Source of the DNA: Leptofilum sp965223525
Lineage (GTDB): Bacteria; Chloroflexota; Anaerolineae; Promineifilales; Promineifilaceae
Assembly: GCF_965223525.1 (NCBI RefSeq)
Contig: NZ_CBDCWX010000005.1
Location: forward strand, 2,480,001-2,544,000
DNA length: 64,000 nt
Direction: 5' to 3'
This document shows positions 41,453-50,090 of this stretch, piece after piece. A program made the position numbers and the translations under genes. Positions within the stretch are counted from its first letter, which is position 1, and each line of letters starts with the position of its first letter. The notes under the pieces are model-generated. The model saw only the letters and a list, made by a program, of their open reading frames with translations, was not told where the DNA came from and ran no database searches.

Positions 41453-44400
41453 ATGCTTCATTCAAAACAGATCGTTCTGCTAAGTTTTTTGTTTATTTCA
41501 GGCTTGTTTTTAGGGGCCTGTGAATCTGAAGAAACCCCAACCGCCACGCCTGTTCCGGCAACAGCAACGGCCGTTTCCAGCCCCAATCCCCCTGCCACCC
41601 CAGCAGTAGATGATCCGGTTAGCCAATCAGAAGGCGTCTTATTTAGTGAACTGCTGCCCGGCGTGCCTGGCAGCAACAGCCAAGAGTTCATTGAGCTGTA
41701 CAACGCTGGCTCAGAACCGGTGGATTTGATGGGCTGGTCAATTTTTTATCTGCTGGGGGATGGCCAGGAGCAGGCATTGGTCTATCGTTGGACGGAACCC
41801 ACATTCATCCCCCCGCTAGGCCACATGCTGCTGGTGCGCGAAGGGCAGGATGTGGGTGCTGCCCCCGATGGCTCTTTCACCCAATCTCTTTTTGAGCGAC
41901 GGGGTGGCCTGTTGCTGCGTAACAAAACGCAGCAACAGGTGGATTTGCTGGGCTGGGGGGATGCTCCGACTGAGTTCACCGCTGGCGAGCCTGTTGCTGC
42001 CCCCGATGCCGGAGCCAGCCTGGAGCGTTTGCCCGGCGGTGCAGCAGGCAATGGCCAAAACAGCGGCAGCAACGGTGCCGATTTTGTGGCCTTGAGTACA
42101 CCTAGTCCGCAAAACAGCGGTAGCCCCATTTCGCCGCAGCCCGATGAATTTTTGACAATTGATGTTTTTGCACCAGAGGCAATTCCGCCGGGTAGCGAGT
42201 TTGTTTTGGCGGTTGAGGTAGGGAATGTTAGCGATAAGGCCGTTTCCAACATCACCATCTCGCTCCCCGTGGCCAGCCATTTTGAGTTGTTGGTTGCCCC
42301 GGATAGTGCTGAATTGGAGAACGGCCGTCTTACCTGGATCATGCCAGAACTTGCGGCCAACGGCAGCCAAACGGCCGAAATTAGCCTAAAAAGCCCCTTC
42401 ACCTACACAGACACCATACTCACCGGCTACTTTGCAGATGCCGACGGCTATTTGGCAGCGTTTGGTCAGCCCCGGCTCATTAGCATAGCAGGTGGGGCCA
42501 TCCCGATTGCCACCGCTCGTGAACTGGTGGGCAGCGTGGTAAGCGTAGAAGGCATTGCCACCATGTACACCGGTGGCTTTTTCGCTGGCAGCACCGGCAA
42601 CAAATTTTACCTTCAAGATGAGACCGGGGGCATCCAGGTGTATGTGCCCGGCGGGCAAGGTCAGGTCTCTGTAGACATCGGCGACCAGGTGCGCGTGACG
42701 GGTCTGATTGAACCATTTCGGGATTCGCTGGAATTGATTCCGGTGGACGTGCCGGGGGATGTAGAGATGCTGGGCACGGCCGAACAGCCGGAACCGCTAC
42801 CCGTGACGGTGCTGGATGTGAACAATGATGACGCCATTTTAGGTGAGCTTGTGGTCATTGAAGGCACTGCGCTGGCCGTTGAAGAAGGTTCGTTCGATTT
42901 CCAAATTCAAATTGATCAGGGGAGTGGAGAAACGACCACAATTCTTATTGAAAAAGATACGGGCGTGACGGCTGAACTGGTAGAAGTGGGTCAGGATTAC
43001 CGCATTGTGGGCGTTACGGAATTTTATCAGGGTGTGCGGCAGGTAAAGCCCCGCGTGCAAAGCGACATTGAAGAGATTGTGCCGCCTATTGTGCTGCTGG
43101 AGATGCAAACGAGCAACACAGCATACTCTGGCGAGGTGCTGACTTACACAATTACCGCCTCCAACTACACGGCCGAACCGTTGACAAACCTGCACATTGG
43201 ACTGGAAGTGCCGGGAGGTGAAGCGAATGCGTTGCAGGTTCAGCCAGACCAGAATGGCATCTTGGCCAATGGTATAGTGAATTGGGAGGTGGATGAGTTA
43301 GCTGCCAATGGGGGCACGGCCGTTTTGCAATATTTCTTCACCGTGCCAGATGAGCAAACCGAGCCGCTGCTGGCCACCCCAGCCCAACTAACGGCAAACG
43401 GACAGCCAGAGTCAGTGCTTTCTAATAATTTCACGACGTTTATTGGGGATGCTGTGCCGATTTGGGCGATTCAGGGAGATGGACATCGTTCGCCATACGT
43501 TGGTATTGAAGCGACGACAAGTGGGGTGGTAACGGCCGTTTTCCCCGAACTCAACGGCTTCTTCATTCAAGATTTGGAGCCAGATGACAACCCCGCTACC
43601 TCAGATGGCCTCTTTGTCTTTACAGGGGTGCTGCCCATCACCGTGCAGGTTGGGGATTTGCTGGAGATAAACGGCCGCGTGCGTGAAATCTCTGGCCAAA
43701 CTGCACTCCAGGTGGAATCGCTGGCTGGCATTGAGCTTGGCAGCTCAGGCTACACCAACGTATTTGAGCCTGTGCCTTACGACCCGCCGCAGAACCTGCT
43801 TGAAGCCCTGGCTTACAACGAGGCATTGGAAGGCGTGTTGGTGGGCTTAGTGGAACCCGCGTTGGTGGTAGGCCCCACCACGCGCTTTGGCGAATTTGCC
43901 CTGGTGTATGAAAAATGGGGGGTTACCTCTGTGGCACGCACCGACGAGAGTGGCTTTTTGATGTTTGTAGATGACGGCTCTACCGTTGCCCACGGTGACC
44001 AATCTAGCTTGCCCTATGCCGTCGCCAGTGGCGATAGGGTTGCCAATTTGGTGGGGCCACTAGCCTACACCTTTGGCAACTACAAGATTGCCCCGATTGT
44101 GTTGCCTGATGTGGAAGTGGCGGAACGGCCGTTGCCCACCATTCGCACCGCCACCGAAAATGAACTCAGCATTGCCACCTTCAACGTGGAGAATCTGTTC
44201 GATTTGCTCTCGCCGCACCCGTCTAGCCCGCCGCTGCCCACCGTTTTTGAGTATCGCGCCAAGTTAGAGAAAATTGCCCAAACCATTGTGGCAATGGGCG
44301 CACCCACCATCATTGGCTTGCAGGAGGTAGAAAACCTGGGCGTGTTGCAAGATTTGGTTGAAGAAGACGCATTGGCCGAATTTGGCTACGAGCCATTTTT

Positions 44401-45001
44401 GGTGGAAGGGAACGATTCGCGGGGGATTGATGTGGCTTACTTGGTACGCAGCGACCGCGCGACCGTACAATCTTTTGCCGCCTTCGATGCACCCAACGAC
44501 CTATTTGCCCGCCCGCCGCTGGTCATCACCGTCACGGCACATCTACAAAGTGGCGACGAGACGGTGATTTTGCTTAACAATCATTTCCTCTCGCTCTCTG
44601 CGGGCGAGGAAGCCACAGAGCCAGTGCGTACGGCCCAGGCGGCGTGGAATGCAGAAGTTGTTGCTGAACTGTCTGCTGAAAACCCTGAGGCTCACTTTGT
44701 GGTGCTTGGCGATTTGAATTCGTTCCATCAGACGCTGCCGCTAGACACATTAGAGGCGGCTGGCTTGCAGCATGTGTATCGCTTTTTGCCTGAGGCGGAA
44801 CGGCCGTATACCTACATTTTTGAAGGGCGCACTCAGACGTTGGATCATATCCTCGTTTCCAGCGAACTGTTTGAGCAGTTGACGCTCGTTGAAGTCTTGC
44901 ACACCAACGCTGACTATCCAATTGGCGACCCAGAAGATAGCTCCCCCCGCCGTGTCTCAGATCATGATCCACTGGTAGCCATCGTCAGCTTTGCTGAATG
45001 A
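41453..45001 (+). CDS. Giant LTD/DUF11/nuclease lipoprotein
   Basis: A 1182-residue surface protein: lipoprotein signal LLSFLFISGLFLGAC (Cys near 23), Thr/Pro-rich linker, LTD domain at about 60-200 (GVLFSELLPGVPGSNSQEFIELYNAGS), CARDB/DUF11-like domain at about 245-345, OB-fold-like region (about 355-550), a second DUF11-like domain (about 555-660), a further OB-like region (about 670-890) and a C-terminal endonuclease/exonuclease/phosphatase domain from about 903: LSIATFNVENLFD, GLQEVENLG at about 955, VVLGDLNSFHQT at about 1083 and SDHDPL at about 1169. It probably degrades extracellular nucleic acid or phosphoesters. It is paralogous to the 838-residue protein at 16020, without a terminal anchor but with a lipid anchor. 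Confidence 0.87.
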   Translation: MLHSKQIVLLSFLFISGLFLGACESEETPTATPVPATATAVSSPNPPATPAVDDPVSQSEGVLFSELLPGVPGSNSQEFIELYNAGSEPVDLMGWSIFYLLGDGQEQALVYRWTEPTFIPPLGHMLLVREGQDVGAAPDGSFTQSLFERRGGLLLRNKTQQQVDLLGWGDAPTEFTAGEPVAAPDAGASLERLPGGAAGNGQNSGSNGADFVALSTPSPQNSGSPISPQPDEFLTIDVFAPEAIPPGSEFVLAVEVGNVSDKAVSNITISLPVASHFELLVAPDSAELENGRLTWIMPELAANGSQTAEISLKSPFTYTDTILTGYFADADGYLAAFGQPRLISIAGGAIPIATARELVGSVVSVEGIATMYTGGFFAGSTGNKFYLQDETGGIQVYVPGGQGQVSVDIGDQVRVTGLIEPFRDSLELIPVDVPGDVEMLGTAEQPEPLPVTVLDVNNDDAILGELVVIEGTALAVEEGSFDFQIQIDQGSGETTTILIEKDTGVTAELVEVGQDYRIVGVTEFYQGVRQVKPRVQSDIEEIVPPIVLLEMQTSNTAYSGEVLTYTITASNYTAEPLTNLHIGLEVPGGEANALQVQPDQNGILANGIVNWEVDELAANGGTAVLQYFFTVPDEQTEPLLATPAQLTANGQPESVLSNNFTTFIGDAVPIWAIQGDGHRSPYVGIEATTSGVVTAVFPELNGFFIQDLEPDDNPATSDGLFVFTGVLPITVQVGDLLEINGRVREISGQTALQVESLAGIELGSSGYTNVFEPVPYDPPQNLLEALAYNEALEGVLVGLVEPALVVGPTTRFGEFALVYEKWGVTSVARTDESGFLMFVDDGSTVAHGDQSSLPYAVASGDRVANLVGPLAYTFGNYKIAPIVLPDVEVAERPLPTIRTATENELSIATFNVENLFDLLSPHPSSPPLPTVFEYRAKLEKIAQTIVAMGAPTIIGLQEVENLGVLQDLVEEDALAEFGYEPFLVEGNDSRGIDVAYLVRSDRATVQSFAAFDAPNDLFARPPLVITVTAHLQSGDETVILLNNHFLSLSAGEEATEPVRTAQAAWNAEVVAELSAENPEAHFVVLGDLNSFHQTLPLDTLEAAGLQHVYRFLPEAERPYTYIFEGRTQTLDHILVSSELFEQLTLVEVLHTNADYPIGDPEDSSPRRVSDHDPLVAIVSFAE

Positions 45002-45006
45002 ACGAG

Positions 45007-45048
45007 GAGATTAGAGAGTAAAAATCTCCAATCTCTAACTCTAATCTC
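45007..45048. terminator. Stem-loop between convergent genes
   Basis: GAGATTAGAG and CTCTAATCTC form a 10-bp perfect stem 6 bp after the nuclease stop. The T-run TATTTTGG follows. Together with the hairpin at 45055 it separates two convergent genes. Confidence 0.6.
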
Positions 45049-45054
45049 TATTTT

Positions 45055-45078
45055 GGTGGGAAACGGCCGTTTTCCACC
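45055..45078 (-). terminator. 24-nt palindromic hairpin built on AACGGCCGTT
   Basis: GGTGGGAA-ACGGCCGT-TTTCCACC is palindromic except for one G/T wobble and abuts the stop codon of the SPFH gene on the minus strand. Like the palindrome at 36656 it extends the ACGGCCGT word into a hairpin at a gene end. Confidence 0.55.
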
Positions 45079-46025
45079 TAATCTTGCTTGCCAACAAATA
45101 CTTTAGCCAGGTGGAGGGATTCCACATCCTTACCGTCCAAAATCCGTAGCTTCTCTAGCTGTTCCAGTCGCTTCATATCTGCATCATTAAAATTATCAAT
45201 TGCCAGGTGTAGCCGCTCCATAGCCTCAGAAACCATCTTTGTGTGGATCATGCGCTGGTGGGCTGTTTCAAGCGCTTTTTCCACATCTCTGGGCATTTCA
45301 ATCGGCCCCAAAACCACATCTTTTGGCGGAATATTCTTAAACCCCAAATTAGGGTTGCTCAATTGGCGGTAAAGATTTTGGCTAACCTGTACTTCTAATG
45401 TTTGCAGGGCGTTAGCCTGGTACAATGATTCGATAGTCTGGGTTTCAATCAAATGTTTTAGCACCCGCTCGGCGCGGCCTGTCACCACCTTGTCTGAAAA
45501 ATCTGGCAAGACCCGCGCCATCTTGTGTCGCAAAAAGGGCGGAATAAGTGATACATCCACCGTGTAAGACACCTTCCAGGGAATCGAAACGGCGATGCCG
45601 TCTGACGTGCGAATGTTTTCTAGCTTGCCGCTAGTGGACTGTGATTTCTTGGGAATTCTGCCCGTTAGCTCTTCGTGCCAACGCAGCCGGGCGTGATATG
45701 GATCATCGAACATGAGCCCTACAAGCCCAAACGGAATCCAGCGGGGAAAACGATAATCTCGGCAATCGTGGTCTGGATTTGGCTCCGGGCTAATGACGAA
45801 GCGGCAGAAGCTGTTGTTGAACCGGTTAAAAACAACGCCAACTTCCATCTCATCAATCAACTCCAGGCGGGATTGGTAAGCAAGCAAAATACCCAGGGCA
45901 AAGAGTATTAAGATGAACAACATGACGGTAAGCCCTAAGACCTGGAAGGCTACATACGCTGCAACCAGCGAGAAGCCAACAAAGAAAATAGTTGCGGCAA
46001 CAATAAAGGGATTTCTAGGATTCAT
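45078..46025 (-). CDS. SPFH/Band 7 (prohibitin-like) membrane protein
   Basis: A 315-residue protein with two N-terminal hydrophobic segments (FIVAATIFFVGFSLVAAYVAF and VLGLTVMLFILILFALGILL) and a Band 7 domain: VGVVFNRFNN, TSDGIAVSIPWKVSYTVDVSLI, and VTGRAERVLKHLIETQTIESLYQANALQTLEVQVSQNL. A C-terminal helical segment (LETAHQRMIHTKMVSEAMERLHLAIDNFNDADMKRLEQLEKL) is a coiled coil. SPFH proteins scaffold membrane microdomains and proteases. No partner NfeD gene is seen. GGGAGGA precedes the ATG. Confidence 0.85.
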   Translation of the reverse strand: MNPRNPFIVAATIFFVGFSLVAAYVAFQVLGLTVMLFILILFALGILLAYQSRLELIDEMEVGVVFNRFNNSFCRFVISPEPNPDHDCRDYRFPRWIPFGLVGLMFDDPYHARLRWHEELTGRIPKKSQSTSGKLENIRTSDGIAVSIPWKVSYTVDVSLIPPFLRHKMARVLPDFSDKVVTGRAERVLKHLIETQTIESLYQANALQTLEVQVSQNLYRQLSNPNLGFKNIPPKDVVLGPIEMPRDVEKALETAHQRMIHTKMVSEAMERLHLAIDNFNDADMKRLEQLEKLRILDGKDVESLHLAKVFVGKQD

Positions 46026-46321
46026 ATATTCCTCCCATTTGACCTACTGATTTGGAAAAACGAAGACGGTTCACTTTGCATTGTAAACGCCGGATTGATG
46101 GAATCCAAGCGGTTGTTATGATTGTTGGTAAATTGTCGGTTTTGCTTACGTCCATGAGTCATGTTTGCTATGGAGGTTTAACGAATTTGTTGACAAATTT
46201 GCGGTAACGGCTTACTATTTGAGTATTAGATGATCATCTAATACCCTTTAAGCCAATGGATTGTACGCCATTGGCCCAACCCGGCAATCACCAACGAGAA
46301 ATTTGTTCAATAGTTTTTTAC
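46026..46321. other. Divergent intergenic region left of structured element A
   Basis: AT-rich, holds the SPFH promoter; TTAGATGATCATCTAAT at about 46227-46243 is a near-perfect inverted repeat. No gene is visible. Confidence 0.4.
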
Positions 46322-46432
46322 GCAAACCACAGAAAGCATTTTGAAAACCGAAGCGCGATTTCTCTGTGGTTTGCTCAAGTAAAAGCGGGAGAAATGGCTC
46401 TTCTTATTTTCAAAAACTTTCCCGCTTTTACA
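46322..46432. ncRNA. Two-hairpin dispersed element, copy A
   Basis: The element starts with GCAAACCACAGAAA, continues through a variable loop to TTTCTCTGTGGTTTGC (hairpin 1), then CTCAA, then hairpin 2 in which GTAAAAGCGGGA at 46379 pairs with TCCCGCTTTTAC at 46420. Copy B at 60512 shares both hairpins but stem 2 has a G-to-C change with the compensating change on the other arm. This covariation argues for conserved RNA or DNA structure. It lies 13 bp before the Shine-Dalgarno of the gene at 46457 and between divergent genes. It could be a small mobile element or a leader RNA; function unknown. Confidence 0.6.
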
Positions 46433-46456
46433 CATAAGCCTTGTGGAGGTTATGAA

Positions 46457-47680
46457 ATGAGTGAAACCACTGAATTAACGTTTGAATTGGAGATGGCTGC
46501 GTCGCCAACGGCCGTTTACTATGCAGTAACCAATGGTGGCGCTATGCGGCAATGGCTGGCAACCAATTCGCAGGTATCAACGCGGGTGGGTGGGCGCATT
46601 TACCTGTGGTGGCAGCAAGGGTACTGGGCCGCTGGCGAATTTTTAGAGCTGGTTCCAGATGAAAAAGTTGTTTACTCTTGGCAAGGGCAGCAGGAAACGG
46701 CCGTAACCAAAGTTACATTCACCCTACAACCCACCGACGATGGCACCCAACTCCAACTAACACATTCTGATGTGCCCGCAGGCGATGATGCGGCCGAAAT
46801 GCGCCAAGCCCTTACCGATGGCTGGAACGCTGGCTTGGCAAATCTGAAATCTGTGCTGGAAACTGGCCTGGATAAACGACTGTACGATCAGGCATTTTTG
46901 GGTATTCTCATTGCTGGGATTGTAACGGCAGAGCAAGCAGAGGATTTAGGCATTGATGCGGCGGGCGGCATCCGCATTAACGGTACGATGGACGACACCG
47001 GAGCCGCAGCCGCGGGCTTGCAGGCAGAAGACATCATCGTAGACATGGGCGGCAGCGAAACGAAGGATTTCCCCACCCTGCAGGCGGCAATACGGCCGTA
47101 TCGCCCCGGCGATGGCGTCAAAATCAGTTATTACCGCGACGGTGAACGCGAACAAACGATGATGACCTTAGGCACACGCCCCGTACCAAACGTCCCCGCC
47201 ACGGCAGACGAACTGGCGGAGGCGGTAGCCGCTGCTTATGCCGATCTGGAGGCCCAACTGGATGAAGCGGTAGCCGGATCAACTGAGGCCGAGGCGGATT
47301 ATCGCCCCGACGAGGATAGCTGGAATGCCAAAGAGCTTTTAGCACATCTCATCACCACAGAGCGGGGCGTGCAGATGCAGTTGGCCACCCAGGTTACAGA
47401 TGGCACGCTCGATGGTTTCCCCAATAATCCTGCGGCGTGGTTGCAATCGGTAACGGCCGTTTACCCTACGCTGGCCGATATGGTTGATTTGTGGAAGCGA
47501 ACAGAAGCTGAAACGGTGGCACTGTTGACTAACTTGCCTGAAGCGTTTGTGGCACGTAAGGCATCGTACCAAGCCAGCGGCAACACCTTTCTGAATGGGT
47601 TGCCAAACCACACGCGCGGTCACATTGCTGAGATTGGTGCGCTGCTAAAAACTGCCCGCGAGCAGTTGGCCCCTGCCTAA
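46457..47680 (+). CDS. AHSA1-PDZ-DinB three-domain protein
   Basis: The 407-residue product begins with an AHSA1/START-like domain (about 5-135: LTFELEMAASPTAVYYAVTNGGAMRQWLATNS, then GGRIYLWWQQGYWAAGEFLELVPDEKVVYSWQGQQ). A PDZ domain follows (about 155-245: IRINGTMDDTGAAAAGLQAEDIIVDMGG and YRPGDGVKISYYRDGE). The C-terminal 150 residues resemble a DinB-like four-helix bundle (WNAKELLAHLITTERGVQMQL, and GLPNHTRGHIAEIGALL with His residues for metal). The start at 46457 has GGAGG upstream; the larger frame from 46256 includes element A and is discarded. Soluble domains with a PDZ suggest binding of a protein tail; the substrate is unknown. Confidence 0.82.
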   Translation: MSETTELTFELEMAASPTAVYYAVTNGGAMRQWLATNSQVSTRVGGRIYLWWQQGYWAAGEFLELVPDEKVVYSWQGQQETAVTKVTFTLQPTDDGTQLQLTHSDVPAGDDAAEMRQALTDGWNAGLANLKSVLETGLDKRLYDQAFLGILIAGIVTAEQAEDLGIDAAGGIRINGTMDDTGAAAAGLQAEDIIVDMGGSETKDFPTLQAAIRPYRPGDGVKISYYRDGEREQTMMTLGTRPVPNVPATADELAEAVAAAYADLEAQLDEAVAGSTEAEADYRPDEDSWNAKELLAHLITTERGVQMQLATQVTDGTLDGFPNNPAAWLQSVTAVYPTLADMVDLWKRTEAETVALLTNLPEAFVARKASYQASGNTFLNGLPNHTRGHIAEIGALLKTAREQLAPA

Positions 47681-47697
47681 AGCGAAAGGAGTTGATT

Positions 47698-47787
47698 ATG
47701 CCAGAAAAAGAAACGAACCCGAAAACGGCCGAATCCGCCGAAAAACAAGACAAATGGATCATTGAATGGATAATCACCATTCCATAA
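47698..47787 (+). CDS. Possible 29-residue small protein
   Basis: A short frame starts 17 bp after the AHSA1-PDZ-DinB stop, with AAAGGAG 6 nt before its ATG. It codes for MPEKETNPKTAESAEKQ, then DKWIIEWIITIP. The N-terminal half is charged and the C-terminal half amphipathic or membrane-binding (WIIEWIITIP). A strong ribosome site and tight spacing support translation, but such a short protein may be spurious. Confidence 0.45.
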   Translation: MPEKETNPKTAESAEKQDKWIIEWIITIP

Positions 47788-47820
47788 AAAATTAACAGTT
47801 TTACCCTCTCCCCAGCCGTC

Positions 47821-47841
47821 CCCTCCCCTTTTAGGGGAGGG
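47821..47841. terminator. CCCTCCCC/GGGGAGGG hairpin
   Basis: An 8-bp GC-rich perfect stem around a 5-nt T/A loop between the small ORF and the MBL hydrolase gene. The repeated GGGGAGGGC-TAGGGAGGAGG continues as a purine-rich ribosome-binding region for the next gene. Confidence 0.5.
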
Positions 47842-47865
47842 CTAGGGAGGAGGATGGAGACCAGC

Positions 47866-48495
47866 ATGGCAAAACTACAGTTAGAAACGCGCCAGGTGGG
47901 GCCCTGGGAAATGAACACCTACGCCCTCATTTGCCCCAGCACCAGGCAGAGCGTTCTCATTGATCCTGGCGATGATCCAGAAATCTTGCAGAGCATGTTG
48001 GGCGAAAGCCAGCCCGTTGCCATTTTGCTGACGCACACTCACCCAGACCACATTGGTGCCTTGCCAGCCATGCGCCAACGGCTGGGCGTGCCGGTCATGG
48101 GCAACGACGGCCCTCATGAACCCGGCGGCCAGGACATCCAGGCAGATCGCTGGCTGCGGGATGGTGACGTGGTGCAAGTGGGTGAACAGACCTTACGCGT
48201 GGTTTACGCGCCCGGCCACATTGGCGACCAAATTTGCTTTGTGTTGGCAGATGATCATCGGGTGATTGTAGGTGACACCATTTTTGATGGCGGTCCCGGC
48301 CGCACCTGGTCGAGCGATGGCTTCCAAACGACGCTGGTGACGCTTCGCAATGTGGTGCTGCCCTGGCCCGATGACACCTTTTGCTACCCTGGACACGGCC
48401 CGCACTTTCGCCTCGGCGACCGGCGGGCTGATGTAGAAGCATTCTTGGCCAAAGATCACGGTGACTTTTTTGGCGATGCTACCTGGGAGATGTAA
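47866..48495 (+). CDS. MBL-fold metallo-hydrolase
   Basis: A 209-residue metallo-beta-lactamase-fold protein. The metal motif is THTHPDHIGAL at about 58-68, further ligands are in YAPGHIGDQICF and VIVGDTIFDGGPGRT, and the last His in FCYPGHGPH. The likely activity is glyoxalase II-like or thioesterase-like; substrate unknown. The ATG at 47866 is preferred by spacing to GGAG, though ATG 47854 is possible. A terminator follows at 48537. Confidence 0.9.
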   Translation: MAKLQLETRQVGPWEMNTYALICPSTRQSVLIDPGDDPEILQSMLGESQPVAILLTHTHPDHIGALPAMRQRLGVPVMGNDGPHEPGGQDIQADRWLRDGDVVQVGEQTLRVVYAPGHIGDQICFVLADDHRVIVGDTIFDGGPGRTWSSDGFQTTLVTLRNVVLPWPDDTFCYPGHGPHFRLGDRRADVEAFLAKDHGDFFGDATWEM

Positions 48496-48536
48496 TTAGC
48501 TTTTATTTAGTTAGGTATAGGTCCCTTCTTCTCAAG

Positions 48537-48626
48537 GAACGTGGGAATCAGATTTGGCTTAACTTCCTCTTTTGAGCCACTGGTTCTCACGTTCTCTTTT
48601 TTGTTGCGATTTCTTCAAGAAATCGC
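48537..48626 (+). terminator. Terminator and following hairpin
   Basis: GAACGTG(G)GAATCAG at 48537-48551 pairs with CTGGTTCTCACGTTC at 48580-48594 (two G/T wobbles), followed by TCTTTTTT, a rho-independent terminator. Then GCGATTTCTT at 48606-48615 pairs with AAGAAATCGC around a single C, a second hairpin 31 bp before the MFS gene, which might affect its translation. Confidence 0.65.
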
Positions 48627-48656
48627 ATGTCTGAATAGACACCTATTATTGATCTT

Positions 48657-50021
48657 ATGACGAACTTTTCAGCACAACCTTCAAAACAGCCTTCGGGCAT
48701 GCGTGGATTTGTAATTGTTTGGCTGGGTCAGGTCGTGTCTATGCTGGGCACAGGCATGACCAACTTTGCCGTATCTTTCTGGATTTTCCAGCAAACGGGG
48801 GAGGCTACGGCACTGACCTGGGCCATTTTCTTTTTTATGGCGCCCAGCGTGCTGTTTAGCCCCATTGCTGGGGCCATTGTGGATCGCAGCAACCGCAAAA
48901 CAATCATGATTGTGAGCGATTTGCTAGCGGGGGTGGCTACTATTTTCTTGCTTTTGCTACTGGCAGGTGAGAATTTGCAAATTTGGCACATTTACGTGGC
49001 TAACCTGCTGGCGGGGGCAGCCAATGCGTTCCAGTTTCCGGCCTATTCGGCCGCGGTGACGATGATGCTACCCAAAGAGCATTACGGCCGTGCGGCGGGC
49101 ATGTTGTCTTTGGCAGGCTCGGCTTCCGGCATTTTGGCGCCTGCTTTTGCTGGGGCATTGCTTGGACCGCTAGGGTTGGTGGGCATCATGGGCATTGACG
49201 TGATCACATTTTTGTTTGCCATTGCTGCCCTGGCCATTGTCTACATCCCGCAACCGGAGGCAACGGCTGCAGGTCGCACGGGGCAAGGCAGCTTGCTGCA
49301 AGAGTCGGCCTATGGCTTTCGCTATATCTTTGCCCGACCCAGCTTGTTGGGACTGCAAATGGTTTTCTTTTGCATCAATTTTTTGGCGATGTTTGGCTTT
49401 GCCGTCATGATACCCATGATTTTGGCACGCACGGGCAATGATGAGATTGCTTTAGCAAGCGTGCAGTCGGTGGGGGCTGTGGGCGGCGTCATTGGCGGCT
49501 TGCTGTTAAGTGCTTGGGGTGGGCCGCGCCGCAAGGTGAACGGCGTGCTGTTGGGCATGGTTGGCGTCAGCATTTTTAGCCAAGCCTTGATGGGCGTGGG
49601 GCAAACTGTCTTTGTTTGGGCCGCAGCCTCATTCATGGGCCAATTTCTCATTCCCATTTTGAATGGCTCGAACCAGGCAATCTGGCAGGCAAAAGTGGCT
49701 CCGGATGTACAGGGGCGGGTGTTTGCCGTGCGCCGGTTGATTGCCCAGATTACCGCGCCGCTGGCAACGGCCGTTGCTGGGCCGCTAGCAGACAACGTAT
49801 TTGAACCGGCTATGCACCCAGACGGCGCGTTGGCTCCTATTTTCGGTTGGCTTGTGGGCACAGGCACTGGGGCAGGCATGGCTTTGATGTTTGTGGTGAC
49901 GGGAACCATTGGTGTGGCGGTGGGGCTGGGCGGCTATCTGTTCCCTGTTGTCCGTAATGCAGAGGATTTATTGCCAGATCATGAGCCGATTGTGCAGCAA
50001 ACACAAGAACAGCCATCATAA
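48657..50021 (+). CDS. Major facilitator superfamily transporter
   Basis: A 454-residue membrane protein with about 12 hydrophobic segments. MRGFVIVWLGQVVSMLGTGMTNFAVSFWIFQQTG and the loop ISPIAGAIVDRSNRKTIMIVSDL (G-x-x-x-D-R-x-x-R) are typical of the DHA3/enterobactin-exporter-like MFS branch. The substrate is unknown. It is followed by an ArsR-type regulator that may control it (70 bp apart). Confidence 0.9.
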   Translation: MTNFSAQPSKQPSGMRGFVIVWLGQVVSMLGTGMTNFAVSFWIFQQTGEATALTWAIFFFMAPSVLFSPIAGAIVDRSNRKTIMIVSDLLAGVATIFLLLLLAGENLQIWHIYVANLLAGAANAFQFPAYSAAVTMMLPKEHYGRAAGMLSLAGSASGILAPAFAGALLGPLGLVGIMGIDVITFLFAIAALAIVYIPQPEATAAGRTGQGSLLQESAYGFRYIFARPSLLGLQMVFFCINFLAMFGFAVMIPMILARTGNDEIALASVQSVGAVGGVIGGLLLSAWGGPRRKVNGVLLGMVGVSIFSQALMGVGQTVFVWAAASFMGQFLIPILNGSNQAIWQAKVAPDVQGRVFAVRRLIAQITAPLATAVAGPLADNVFEPAMHPDGALAPIFGWLVGTGTGAGMALMFVVTGTIGVAVGLGGYLFPVVRNAEDLLPDHEPIVQQTQEQPS

Positions 50022-50090
50022 TGTTGAGGATACGGCCGTTCTGGTTTATAACTATTGCAATTCAAGGACACAGGCAGGAAATTGTTTTAG

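Noticed and set aside
46256..46456. 67 extra N-terminal residues for the AHSA1-PDZ-DinB protein
   Set aside because: They translate element A; the ATG at 46457 has a good ribosome-binding site.
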